Assembly (NCBI RefSeq): GCF_900167085.1
Contig: NZ_FUXA01000008.1
Span: 85,864 to 149,863, forward strand
Length of the DNA stretch: 64,000 nucleotides
Direction: 5' to 3'
Source of the DNA: Eubacterium ruminantium
GTDB lineage: Bacteria > Bacillota > Clostridia > Lachnospirales > Lachnospiraceae
Shown here: piece by piece, positions 18,393 to 26,526 of the stretch
How the letters are laid out: every line of letters starts with the position of its first letter
Numbering within the stretch: position 1 is the first letter of the stretch
Program-made: the position numbers and the translations under genes
The notes under the pieces: model-generated
Told to the model about the DNA's origin: nothing
The model's input: only the letters and a program-made list of their open reading frames with translations
The model's database searches: none

Positions 18393-19149
18393 CGCTGATG
18401 TCACCTCCTAAAAGAGTTACAACATCTATGATCTTGTCGAAGAACTGTTTTCTTGAATCATCTCCACGAATTATCTCATGGAAAAGCTTTCCGTCCTTGA
18501 TGAAAAGTACTCTTTTTGCATAGCTGGCTGTGAATGAATCATGTGTAACCATCATAATTGTTGCATTAAGCGCATCATTCAAAAACAAGATTCTCTCAAG
18601 GAGAAGCTTTGATGACTTAGAATCAAGAGCACCTGTAGGTTCATCTGCAAGAATAAGACTTGGTCTTGTTACTATAGCTCTTGCAGAAGCGATTCTCTGC
18701 TTCTGTCCACCTGACATCTGATAAGGAAATTTATTTAAAACTTCTGTTACGCCAAGCTCTTCAGCTACTTCCTTAACCTTTTCATCAATATCCGATGCTT
18801 TCATGCCTTTGATTGAAAGTGCGAGAGCTATATTTTCATATCCTGAAAGTGTATCAAGAAGATTGAAATCCTGGAAGATAAATCCCAGCTTGTCACGACG
18901 GAATTTGTTGAGTTCTTTGCCCTTAAGTGCTGTTACATCAGTATCTTCAAGATAAATGTTTCCGGCTGTTACTTTATCAATAGTTGAAATGCAGTTAAGA
19001 AGTGTTGTCTTACCACTTCCCGAAGCACCCATGATTGCTACAAACTCTCCCTCATCAACCGTAAAAGAAATATCGTCGATGGCTTTTGTGAGACACGATT
19101 TATTTCCATAATATTTTTCTATATTTTTGATTCTTAATATTGGTTCCAT
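18382..19149 (-). CDS. BceA-type ABC transporter ATP-binding protein
   Basis: A 255-aa ATPase of the MacB/LolD/BceA subfamily. It has Walker A GASGSGKTT (about 40-48), the signature MSGGQKQRIA (about 144-153), Walker B LILADEPTGALD and switch-region THD. It pairs with the downstream FtsX-like permease, overlapping its start by 11 bases, and probably protects against cell-wall-active peptides by freeing lipid targets. The GGAGG ribosome binding site and the 17-base-spaced promoter boxes with a palindrome support it as the first gene of the unit. Confidence 0.92.
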   Translation of the reverse strand: MEPILRIKNIEKYYGNKSCLTKAIDDISFTVDEGEFVAIMGASGSGKTTLLNCISTIDKVTAGNIYLEDTDVTALKGKELNKFRRDKLGFIFQDFNLLDTLSGYENIALALSIKGMKASDIDEKVKEVAEELGVTEVLNKFPYQMSGGQKQRIASARAIVTRPSLILADEPTGALDSKSSKLLLERILFLNDALNATIMMVTHDSFTASYAKRVLFIKDGKLFHEIIRGDDSRKQFFDKIIDVVTLLGGDISDAL

Positions 19150-19223
19150 TTCAGGACCTCCTTCATTTGATGTCTTTACTTTAATGCTTTTTATTAAATA
19201 AGTCCTTTTTTAAACATTACCAA

Positions 19224-19252
19224 ACATTACAATATTGTAATATTAATGTCAA
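19224..19252 (-). promoter_or_regulatory. Predicted promoter and palindromic operator of the BceAB-type genes
   Basis: Minus strand TTGACA (19247-19252), with a weak -10 TAATGT (19224-19229) at 17 bases. A perfect 16-bp palindrome ATTACAATATTGTAAT (19226-19241) fills the spacer and -10. An extra half-site, CATTAC, lies at 19215-19220. The arrangement suggests a dimeric repressor. Confidence 0.55.
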
Positions 19253-19256
19253 ATCA

Positions 19257-19388
19257 CTGCCCAATCCCGGAACTAAATAAAGCAACGATCAAGAAAAAGC
19301 CCGGAATTTGAAAAAGTGACAACAAGAAAAGCCCGAAATTTAATAAAATAACAGCCGAGAAAATTCCGGAACATAAAAAGAGACGGCC
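19257..19388. repeat. Four degenerate tandem copies of a 32-34 bp purine-rich unit
   Basis: The core CCCGGAA or a close variant recurs at 19266, 19300, 19332 and 19365, each followed by an A-rich stretch and AAC/GAC. The last copy runs into the terminator of the second zinc-ribbon gene. It is non-coding and lies between that terminator and the BceAB-type promoter. Confidence 0.55.
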
Positions 19389-19403
19389 ATGAAAAGCCGT
19401 CTC
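19375..19403 (-). terminator. Terminator of the second zinc-ribbon gene
   Basis: An 8-bp stem GAGACGGC/GCCGTCTC (19380-19387 with 19396-19403) followed by five T on the minus strand. Confidence 0.85.
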
Positions 19404-19414
19404 AAAATTATATT

Positions 19415-20380
19415 TTAATAGAATTCTTTGCCATTAACCTTAAACATTACCGGTCTTACGAAAAGTGCGCCAATTGCGAAAAGTGACATCCACCATGAAA
19501 ATCCGTAATGTCCGAGAGGTGATCCAACTACAGTTCTAACTCTTCCGTCAAGAGAGAACATGATAAAGAATAATAATGCTCCTGCCGGGCCATACCATTC
19601 AGAATATGGAAGATCCGTAAATTTCTTAAGATTAACTCCACCGATAACATTGAATATTACAAGGTAGCTGAAGAGTAAAGCTGCTGCTGTAATGAAAAGT
19701 AAGAATCCTACAAACTTTCCAAATCCGCCAACGCCGTCTCCAAATAATCCGCATGATACTAAGACCATTGATACCCATGCCGGAAGAATACAGAAGAATA
19801 ATAACGCACTTGCCGCTATAACTGAACATAAGATTGTACGATCTTTTTTAACTCTCTCACCGAACTGTCCTCCCTTATAGAAGAAAATCTTTGGTTTTGG
19901 AGAATTTATAGGTGCCTGTCCCTGAGGACCGCCAAAATTCTGTGCTCCCGGAATCTGTGCTCCAGGATTCTGTGTATATGCTGCCTGCGCCCCAGGTGCC
20001 TGTGCTCCAGGGTTCTGTGTATATGCTGCCTGCGCCTCAGGTGCCTGTGCTCCAGGATTCTGCGTATATGCTGCCTGCGCCCCAGGTGCCTGTGCTCCAG
20101 GGTTCTGTGTATATGCTGCCTGTGCCCCAGGTGCCTGTGCTCCAGTGGTCTGTGTATATGCTGCCTGCGCCCCAGGTGTCTGCACTCCAGGATTCTGCAC
20201 TGCCTGCGCCCCAGGTGCCTGTACTCCAGGATTCTGCACTGCCTGTACCTCAGGTGCCTGTGTTACCGGATTCTGTACATCTGCATTTCCTGTATTTACA
20301 TTAGGGCCTACAAGTATGCCACAAGAAGGACAAACAAAGCTGCCTTCCGGAATCTCCCCACCACAATTGTTACATTTCAT
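19415..20380 (-). CDS. Zinc-ribbon membrane protein with Ala/Gln/Pro tandem repeats
   Basis: A 321-aa protein with three parts: a zinc ribbon (CNNCG at 3-7, CPSCG at 18-22), a low-complexity linker (about 35-150), and about four membrane helices (190-320). The linker has three 13-residue units of the type VQNPGVQAPGAQA, then five 15-residue units of the type GAQAAYTQNPGAQAP. The start region is nearly identical to the paralogue at 14576-15160, which lacks the repeats. Function unknown. The linker is probably disordered and cytoplasmic, and may vary in copy number between strains. The ribosome binding site is AGGAGGTTAAAG. Confidence 0.75.
   Translation of the reverse strand: MKCNNCGGEIPEGSFVCPSCGILVGPNVNTGNADVQNPVTQAPEVQAVQNPGVQAPGAQAVQNPGVQTPGAQAAYTQTTGAQAPGAQAAYTQNPGAQAPGAQAAYTQNPGAQAPEAQAAYTQNPGAQAPGAQAAYTQNPGAQIPGAQNFGGPQGQAPINSPKPKIFFYKGGQFGERVKKDRTILCSVIAASALLFFCILPAWVSMVLVSCGLFGDGVGGFGKFVGFLLFITAAALLFSYLVIFNVIGGVNLKKFTDLPYSEWYGPAGALLFFIMFSLDGRVRTVVGSPLGHYGFSWWMSLFAIGALFVRPVMFKVNGKEFY
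19970..20277 (-). repeat. In-gene tandem repeats: five 45-bp and three 39-bp units
   Basis: The 45-bp unit recurs at 19970, 20015, 20060, 20105 and 20150 with very few differences. Upstream in the coding direction are three 39-bp units (about 20161-20277). Both periods are multiples of three, so copy-number changes keep the reading frame. Confidence 0.85.
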
Positions 20381-20417
20381 ACTTTAACCTCCTATAGGTA
20401 TTATTTTAGTATCGCAT

Positions 20418-20467
20418 GATCAAATATATTCTGAATATCAGAATACTGATACATTTCATTTTGATCA
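20418..20467 (-). promoter_or_regulatory. Nested palindromes upstream of the second zinc-ribbon gene
   Basis: TGATCAAA (20418-20425) pairs with TTTGATCA (20460-20467). Inside lie ATTCTGA/TCAGAAT (20429-20445) and the overlapping TATCAG/CTGATA (20437-20452). This may be a leader structure or operator. Confidence 0.4.
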
Positions 20468-20526
20468 GATCATTCAATATAAACAACATTGTTATTATGA
20501 CAAAAAACATCATAAATTTCAACTTT

Positions 20527-21225
20527 TTAATATTCTACATATTCTCTTTGCTTTTTATTCATCATCATCATAACCGCAAGAAGTATTGCTACCGAAAACC
20601 AGATTGTTCCATTTCCCATTCGTATCGAAACAACACCACCAAATCCTGCGCCAAGTGCAAATATAAATATTATCCCAAAGAAATATCCGGCCTTACGAAG
20701 TGATGCCTTATTCTTATTCCTAAGATATTCCGATAAACTCACCGTACCGCTTCTTAAATTTCCTATACACATGGTACTTGCATATCCATAGCCGCGCACC
20801 GTTCTGAAAGTCTGTACCTGCATAGCACACGAAAATGAGACTATCATATTTGCAACCATATTCATGCTAAATGGAATCATCCCTACGATAGATAAAGATA
20901 TCATTTCCATCACAAGAATCATCTGACGCCAATGGAGTTTCTTGGAATGCTTATATTTATTTTCGACAACATCCGCAATAAAAATCCCTAAAACAAAGGC
21001 GATCAGCGGACATATATATCTAAGTCCCGTCATATATTTGCCGGTCATAAAATTCTGGCTCATAAGTACAACATTTCCGGTCTGGGCATTTGCGAATACA
21101 TTATCGCGAAGATTAAAAGTATAAGCGTCCTGAAGTCCGCCCGAAAAAGATAATAATGCGCTGAGCAGGAAACTTTCTGAAGTTTGCATCACACCTATAT
21201 TTTTCTGTTTCTTGTTCCCTGACAT
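20527..21225 (-). CDS. DUF1275 (YoaK-like) membrane protein
   Basis: A 232-aa protein with six predicted membrane helices and the family signature GGLQDAYTFNLRDNVFANAQTGN in the first helices. DUF1275 proteins are widespread inner-membrane proteins without an established function, sometimes annotated as putative transporters. An AGAGGT ribosome binding site precedes the ATG. It is flanked on the 5' side by the terminator of the ABC operon, so it is probably transcribed alone. Confidence 0.85.
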   Translation of the reverse strand: MSGNKKQKNIGVMQTSESFLLSALLSFSGGLQDAYTFNLRDNVFANAQTGNVVLMSQNFMTGKYMTGLRYICPLIAFVLGIFIADVVENKYKHSKKLHWRQMILVMEMISLSIVGMIPFSMNMVANMIVSFSCAMQVQTFRTVRGYGYASTMCIGNLRSGTVSLSEYLRNKNKASLRKAGYFFGIIFIFALGAGFGGVVSIRMGNGTIWFSVAILLAVMMMMNKKQREYVEY

Positions 21226-21370
21226 TTTTGTACCTCTGAGTTTTTATAATATGTAAACTATGATCATTCTCAATTTATCGAATGAATTCTTTACTTACTT
21301 TTCAATCGATGTTATTTCAGATTATATCATCTAATATCAAGTCACGAAAGTCATAAGGGAAAATATAAGG

Positions 21371-21405
21371 AAAAAAACGCCTACAAGTATTTCTACTCGT
21401 AGACG
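21371..21405 (-). terminator. Terminator of the four-gene ABC operon
   Basis: A 12-bp stem with two G-U pairs (21378-21389 with 21394-21405) capped on the minus strand by a GAAA tetraloop, then seven T. Confidence 0.8.
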
Positions 21406-21514
21406 TCGTAACGCTGTTAATTATTTAATTATTCTCCCCGGTAATCTATGGATTCTTCCGATTTACTACTAATACCAAATAGCTTACAGGAAAAAGATAA
21501 TATGACATAACAGA

Positions 21515-22321
21515 TTAATTACCTGAGCTTTTATAAAACTTTATGGAGTATCTCCAAAAAAGATATGCGATTATATACATTACAACACCTACAACCGGAG
21601 TGAGATAAATGTATATTTCCGGATATGCTGCCATATCCTCTTTTCTGAGGAAATACTGCGCAGGAAAGTAATTCACAAATGCAAATGGCATTATATATAT
21701 CATAAGTGTCTGAATCAGCTTATTGAATATACTTATCGGATAACCTGCGAACTTTCGCATATCCCAATAGAGCATCTCCTTCAGGCTGTCAGTCTGAAGA
21801 AGGAATATATTCAGTGTTGCGATGAACAGAAATACTGCTCCCTGAATCAGAACACCACCTGCTACAGTAATGATATAATAAATGATATTTGCCCCACTCC
21901 AGCTTATCCCAACCTTTCCTGCCGAGAAAATAAAAAGTGTAATTCCAAGACCTCCATGTCCTATAGCCGCAAACCAGTCTGCATTTACGAAGATTATCTG
22001 AAAAAGAAGCCCACGTGGTCTGAGCATAAATCTGTCAAAACTTCCATCCCTTACTGTTTTTCCGAAATCCCTAAGTCCTGTAAAAAAGATTATCATTATT
22101 CCATATGTCAGAAAGAGCAAGCTGAAGAGAAATAACATTTCGTAGATATTCCAGCCATTTAAGCTGTCAAACTTAAGCAGTGTAAAATATATCACTATTA
22201 TACCTGTTGCTTCTCTCAGGAAAACTGCAAGCGATTTGAGAAAAGCATCAACTCTGTATTGGAACCAGGCTTTTGCAGTTGTCTTACTATATACAGCTAT
22301 TAAATGAATCATATCGCCCAA
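21515..22321 (-). CDS. ABC-2 type permease (COG3694-like)
   Basis: A 268-aa membrane protein with six helices. It matches the permease family that accompanies COG4586 ATPases, including the central VRDGSFDRFMLRPRG loop typical of these subunits. A TTG start at 22321 is kept because GGAGG (in the end of the upstream gene) lies eight bases before it; an ATG at 22312 is the alternative. It is the last gene of the exporter operon, five bases from its partner permease. Substrate unknown. Confidence 0.85.
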   Translation of the reverse strand: MGDMIHLIAVYSKTTAKAWFQYRVDAFLKSLAVFLREATGIIVIYFTLLKFDSLNGWNIYEMLFLFSLLFLTYGIMIIFFTGLRDFGKTVRDGSFDRFMLRPRGLLFQIIFVNADWFAAIGHGGLGITLFIFSAGKVGISWSGANIIYYIITVAGGVLIQGAVFLFIATLNIFLLQTDSLKEMLYWDMRKFAGYPISIFNKLIQTLMIYIMPFAFVNYFPAQYFLRKEDMAAYPEIYIYLTPVVGVVMYIIAYLFWRYSIKFYKSSGN

Positions 22322-22325
22322 TTAC

Positions 22326-23120
22326 TTATCCTCCCTGAACAACGAGTTTCTTCTGTCCCTTGTTCCATAGTATGTTTCCGATTATATATATAATTATTAT
22401 CCAGACTATCTGAATTAAACATTTAACTATAGTTTCCCTTCCGGTTAGCTGCCCAAGATAGATTTCTACCGGAGTAAAATATATGGATGCAAAGGGAGTA
22501 AACTTCAGAATCCCCGTCATCCATATGGGCATAAACCAGAGGGGTATCATTTTCCCTGATAATACATTTACAAAAACATCCTTAATGGTGATAAGGCTCC
22601 ATATATTTATCAGCCAGAAGGCTGTCATCTGCACCAGAAAACTGATGGTCCAAAGAACTCCATAACCAAGAATGGCGCTTAAAACAAAAAGAACCATATT
22701 TATTATTCCTGCAGGCTTCTCCATACCTGTCGTAAATACAGCAATAAGTAATACCGGAATAAATTTGAATACCAGATTGAAAAATGATTCCCCTACATTT
22801 TCAGCTATCATTCTTCCTTTAAAGCTCATAGGACGAAGCAGTTCTGTAGAGATACTGCCATCCCAGATCCTCCCGGGTAGGAAGTAATCATTTGGCGAAA
22901 ATATGGTACTAAGTCCCAGAGAAAGAACGAAATTGGTAGTTACCATAGACATGGTAATTCCATCCACACTTCCTCCCGTCCCGTAAAGAGTCCTATATAT
23001 CTCATAAAAGATAAAGAACTGCAAAATTGTTGACAGGATTCCCATCAGATGATCGAATCTGTATGCACTTTTTCCAAGAAATGTTTTCTTCGCGTATGCG
23101 AGGTATGCTCCAAATCTCAT
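22326..23120 (-). CDS. ABC-2 type permease (COG4587-like)
   Basis: A 264-aa, six-helix membrane subunit pairing with the following permease to form a heterodimeric channel. It carries the matching loop GRIWDGSISTELLRPMSF (about residues 80-97), the counterpart of the LRPRG loop in its partner. The ATG overlaps the stop of the upstream ATPase gene by one base, with an AAGGTGG ribosome binding site, indicating strict coupling. Confidence 0.85.
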   Translation of the reverse strand: MRFGAYLAYAKKTFLGKSAYRFDHLMGILSTILQFFIFYEIYRTLYGTGGSVDGITMSMVTTNFVLSLGLSTIFSPNDYFLPGRIWDGSISTELLRPMSFKGRMIAENVGESFFNLVFKFIPVLLIAVFTTGMEKPAGIINMVLFVLSAILGYGVLWTISFLVQMTAFWLINIWSLITIKDVFVNVLSGKMIPLWFMPIWMTGILKFTPFASIYFTPVEIYLGQLTGRETIVKCLIQIVWIIIIYIIGNILWNKGQKKLVVQGG

Positions 23121-24106
23121 TATGCCACCTTATCCCTGCTATATATCTTTCTGATGATACTGTCTATATCCGGTTCCGCAATACTCATATCCTTAACACT
23201 GTATGTTGAAAGAAGATATGACATCAGATCATTTATATGAACTTTATTTCTATCAAATATCAGCTGACAATGTCTCTTATCAACTTCCAGGATTTCCACG
23301 TCCGGAATAGGACAAATATTTTCATCATTTGCAAAAATCACATCTAACTGTCTTGATGAACCATGGAGCTTCCTTACTCTATCCAGCGATCCATCGTATA
23401 TTTTAGTGCCCTTATTGATAATAATCAGCCTCCGGCATGTCTTCTCTATATCCTGCATATCATGGGTAGTAAAAATCATAGTGACCTTATCTTCAGCATT
23501 TAACTGTCTGATAAAGCTTCGGATATTTTCCTTTCCCACAACATCAACTCCAATGGTAGGCTCATCGAAGAAAACAATCTCCGGAGAATGAAGAAGAGCT
23601 GCGGCTATATCTGCTCTCATTCTCTGTCCAAGAGAAAGCTGTCTTACCGGCTGCTTAAGAAACTTACTCATATCAAGAAGTTCAGTATACCTGTCCAGAT
23701 TTTTCTTATAGACATCATCCGGAACACTATAGATTGCCTTAAGCAGCTCAAAACTGTCTATCACCGGAAGATCCCACTGAAGCTGAGACTTCTGTCCAAA
23801 TACAACTCCGATTCTCCCGACATATTCTTTTCTCTGTTTATAGGGAATAACTCCATCTACACTGATACTTCCACTGTCAGGATATAGAATCCCCGAAAGC
23901 ATTTTTATAGTAGTTGACTTCCCGGCTCCATTTGGTCCGACAAATCCAACCATTTCGCCCTTCTCAATCGTAAAGCTGATATTCTTAACCGCTTCCTTAT
24001 TCTCATACTTCGGCATAAAAAGATTTGCAACCATTCCGGGAATACCGCTGCCTCTCTTACTGACTCTGTATTTCTTGCAAATGTTATCTACTTTTATAAA
24101 ACTCAT
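23120..24106 (-). CDS. ABC transporter ATP-binding protein (COG4586-like)
   Basis: A 328-aa ATPase. It has Walker A GPNGAGKST (about 56-64), the QLQWDLPVIDSFELLKAIY region typical of this subfamily, signature LSLGQRMRADIA, Walker B IVFFDEPTIGVD and THD. A C-terminal extension (about 245-328) is typical of COG4586 proteins. It starts one base after the stop of a second, different ATPase gene. It should energise the two permeases downstream. Confidence 0.9.
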   Translation of the reverse strand: MSFIKVDNICKKYRVSKRGSGIPGMVANLFMPKYENKEAVKNISFTIEKGEMVGFVGPNGAGKSTTIKMLSGILYPDSGSISVDGVIPYKQRKEYVGRIGVVFGQKSQLQWDLPVIDSFELLKAIYSVPDDVYKKNLDRYTELLDMSKFLKQPVRQLSLGQRMRADIAAALLHSPEIVFFDEPTIGVDVVGKENIRSFIRQLNAEDKVTMIFTTHDMQDIEKTCRRLIIINKGTKIYDGSLDRVRKLHGSSRQLDVIFANDENICPIPDVEILEVDKRHCQLIFDRNKVHINDLMSYLLSTYSVKDMSIAEPDIDSIIRKIYSRDKVA

Positions 24107-24107
24107 T

Positions 24108-25010
24108 CTATCCTCTTCTTCTTTCCTTGTTATGCAGGTCTATAATTATTTGTTCCAGATCAGGTTTACTAATCTTTATATCCATTATCTTTGTCTGTTT
24201 TATTAATACATTTAATATTTCTGAAGCAGTTATGAACCTTGTGTTATATTCCAGGATGAGCTGATTTTTGTCCAAAATATACCTCACAATCGGAAGATCA
24301 TCTATACTTGGGAAAGGTCCATCATAAGAAACTGTCATTTTATTTACCGGCAGCTGCTCAGATCTAAGAGTCCTTTCACTTCCGTAAAATATACATTTTC
24401 CTTCTGACAAAATCATTATCCTGTCACATATGCGAGACAGTCCTGTCAGATTATGAGATGTAATAAGAAATGTAACTCCCTGTTTCTTTTTCATTGTCAC
24501 ATATTCATCCAGTATCTGCCTTCCCTCAGCATCAAGTCCTACATCCGGTTCATCTAGGATCACCAACTTAGGCTCTATGGACATTACGGCTGCAAGTTCA
24601 ACTCTTCGTCTCTGACCTGCTGACAGATCTTTAAGTTTTTCTTTCTCATAACTCTTAAATCCAAACCTTTCAGCCAGTTCTTTGTAAGTATTCATATACT
24701 CATTCCCGGATATAGCATACATAGTTCTAAGCATATCCATACCCGTGAGTGCGCTGTCCTCATTATTAAGAAATGGAACTCCTGTTATAAATACCCCAAG
24801 ATCTGAATTCTTCTTTCCGCGTATTACGAGAGGATCTCTATGCATTACGCTTACTCTTCCTGACTCAGGGAGAAGAAGTCCGCTTGCAAGCTTCACAAAT
24901 GTTGTCTTTCCGGAGCCTGTGTCGCCTATAACGCCAACCACCTGTCCTTTAGGGACATTCAGCGATAGATCTGATATTATGAATTTGGATACATTTTCAA
25001 AATTAATCAT
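24108..25010 (-). CDS. Second ABC transporter ATP-binding protein
   Basis: A 300-aa ATPase with Walker A GDTGSGKTT (about 29-37), signature LSAGQRRRVELA, Walker B LVILDEPDVGLD and a SHN switch in place of the usual THD/SHD. The C-terminal extension resembles that of the following ATPase (both end with a PDLEQII or PDIDSII segment), so the two look like diverged paralogues and may act as a heterodimer. The start codon lies only 16 bases beyond the T tract of a terminator-like hairpin, with CGAGGT as ribosome binding site. Confidence 0.87.
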   Translation of the reverse strand: MINFENVSKFIISDLSLNVPKGQVVGVIGDTGSGKTTFVKLASGLLLPESGRVSVMHRDPLVIRGKKNSDLGVFITGVPFLNNEDSALTGMDMLRTMYAISGNEYMNTYKELAERFGFKSYEKEKLKDLSAGQRRRVELAAVMSIEPKLVILDEPDVGLDAEGRQILDEYVTMKKKQGVTFLITSHNLTGLSRICDRIMILSEGKCIFYGSERTLRSEQLPVNKMTVSYDGPFPSIDDLPIVRYILDKNQLILEYNTRFITASEILNVLIKQTKIMDIKISKPDLEQIIIDLHNKERRRG

Positions 25011-25026
25011 AGTAACCTCGATCGAT

Positions 25027-25066
25027 AAAAAAAGAATAACCCTTGTATTTATTCTTTACAAGGGTT
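25027..25066 (-). terminator. Terminator or attenuator between kinase and ABC genes
   Basis: A 10-bp stem AACCCTTGTA/TACAAGGGTT (25038-25047 with 25057-25066), then ATTCTTTTTTT on the minus strand. It lies inside a 72-base gap in an otherwise co-directional cluster, so it could partly stop transcripts coming from the regulator genes. Confidence 0.7.
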
Positions 25067-25082
25067 GTGGGATAAACAGTAT

Positions 25083-25808
25083 CTATATAGGGATAAACGC
25101 ACAGGAAATGAAGTAACCGTTCTCTTCATAGAAGTCACATATGCCTTCATACTTCTCTACAATATGCTTTATCTGCGGCACTCCCTTTCCATGCTCTTCT
25201 TTTTCCTGCTTTGTAGTTTTCAGTTCCGGATTATCCTGTAGAACAGAACATGTTATAGCATTTTTTATTACTATTGTTTCATAGCCTTTATTTTTTGATA
25301 TTTTAATAATCAGCTCTTTTTCATCCTTTTCCATAAGACATGCCCTAATGGCATTATCAAGCATATTCGTGAGCAGCGCCGAAAAGTCCATACTCTGCAT
25401 TCTTTCAAAGGCAAGATTTTCCACTTCAGCCTTAACCCTGATATTCTTACTGCGCGCTTCATTAAGCTTCTCATTTAAGATATGATTCAAAAGGGAATTT
25501 CCTGTCTCAATATAACTATGTATAGAATTCAGTTTATCTATTATCTGCGAGACATATTTTCTGGCTGACGCATCATCACCATCATTCAGATAAGACAGTA
25601 TAACCATCAGATGATTCTTCATATCATGCTTCAGGCTTCTCATACGCTCATGAAGTTTTCTGATTTCTTCGTCCTGCTTCTCGATATTATCTGCATTTAC
25701 CTTTATCTCATTAAATGCAAACTGAAGCTCTGAGTACTTTGAATAAAGCTCATCATACCTTCTTTCCAGTTCCTCTGTTTTTAGCTTTTCACGTTTTTTT
25801 CCTATCAA
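25083..25808 (-). CDS. Cytoplasmic histidine kinase of the AgrC/HPK10 type without sensor domain
   Basis: A 241-aa kinase. A charged coiled coil (about 8-58) is followed by the H-box LKHDMKNHL (H61) and a GHKL ATPase domain with N-box NMLDNAIRAC and G-box HGKGVPQIKHIVEKY. The family normally has five to seven N-terminal membrane helices for peptide sensing; none are present, and the upstream gene leaves no room for them. A TTG start overlaps the TGA of the response regulator gene by four bases, nine bases after GGAG. It phosphorylates, presumably, the LytTR regulator encoded just upstream. What it senses is not visible. Confidence 0.85.
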   Translation of the reverse strand: MIGKKREKLKTEELERRYDELYSKYSELQFAFNEIKVNADNIEKQDEEIRKLHERMRSLKHDMKNHLMVILSYLNDGDDASARKYVSQIIDKLNSIHSYIETGNSLLNHILNEKLNEARSKNIRVKAEVENLAFERMQSMDFSALLTNMLDNAIRACLMEKDEKELIIKISKNKGYETIVIKNAITCSVLQDNPELKTTKQEKEEHGKGVPQIKHIVEKYEGICDFYEENGYFISCAFIPI

Positions 25809-26497
25809 TGTATCATACTCCTCATAAGCCTTTTCCTTGCAGAATCACAGAAACTGCGACCAAAGGGAATACATATGTCATTTACCAAAACTACACTGTC
25901 CGATCTGATTATCTTTACATTTTCTGAATTTACAAGAAATCCTTTATGAACTCTTACAAAACCATCACTGCCAAGTGAATTCTCCAACGCCTGAAGAGTC
26001 TCTCTAAACTTATACTCCTGCAGGGCAGTATACACATTTATATAGTTCCCGGAAGCTTCAAAATACAAGATATCACCCAGCTTCAAACGTATATCTCCAG
26101 CTGATGTATGAAATAAAAAATGTTTATCTCTGGATGATATTTCATCAGCCGCATCCTCTAATACCTTTTTTAGCTCTTTGTCTACAAATGCTTTTCTGAC
26201 AAACCCAAAAGGATGAAGCATCAGACTGTCATAAACCAGCTCATCATGACTGGTAACAAATATAATAAGTGGCTTTGACTCCATTTTTTGAATTAATTCT
26301 GCTACCATGAGACCATCTGTCTCAGGCATATCTATATCCAGCAGTATTATATCAAAGGACTTATCCATCATATCATTTAACAGACTTTTTCCTTCACTAT
26401 ATGTTGATATCGAAGCATCACTTAAGATACTCTGAGCCTTCTTAGATATATCCGCGAGTATTTTATTTTCATCATCACATATTGCTATATTAATCAT
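25805..26497 (-). CDS. LytTR-family response regulator
   Basis: A 230-aa transcription regulator. The receiver domain (1-120) has the acidic pair CDDE, phospho-acceptor D54 in LLDIDMPETDG and a TSH switch. The LytTR DNA-binding domain (about 130-228) has YFEASGNYINVYT and the RVHKGFLVN segment. It is coupled to the kinase gene (four-base overlap). It starts 29 bases after the cellulase gene without an intervening terminator, and its own ribosome binding site is weak. Likely targets include the ABC exporter downstream. Confidence 0.9.
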   Translation of the reverse strand: MINIAICDDENKILADISKKAQSILSDASISTYSEGKSLLNDMMDKSFDIILLDIDMPETDGLMVAELIQKMESKPLIIFVTSHDELVYDSLMLHPFGFVRKAFVDKELKKVLEDAADEISSRDKHFLFHTSAGDIRLKLGDILYFEASGNYINVYTALQEYKFRETLQALENSLGSDGFVRVHKGFLVNSENVKIIRSDSVVLVNDICIPFGRSFCDSARKRLMRSMIH

Positions 26498-26526
26498 AAT
26501 CTTTCGTTCGATTGTATATTCCGAGT

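Noticed and set aside
19970-20277. Regular repeats that could be taken for a CRISPR array
   Set aside because: The units are contiguous with no unique spacers and translate in frame as part of a protein.
19912-20387. Two repetitive plus-strand open frames over the 45-bp repeats
   Set aside because: They are shadows of the zinc-ribbon gene; frame-neutral repeats keep all frames open. The zinc ribbon, membrane helices and ribosome binding site are on the minus strand.
21515-26497. The LytTR two-component system as the missing BceRS of the BceAB-type transporter
   Set aside because: The kinase is of the AgrC class and not the intramembrane-sensing BceS class, and the genes are 6 kb away and coupled to a different exporter.
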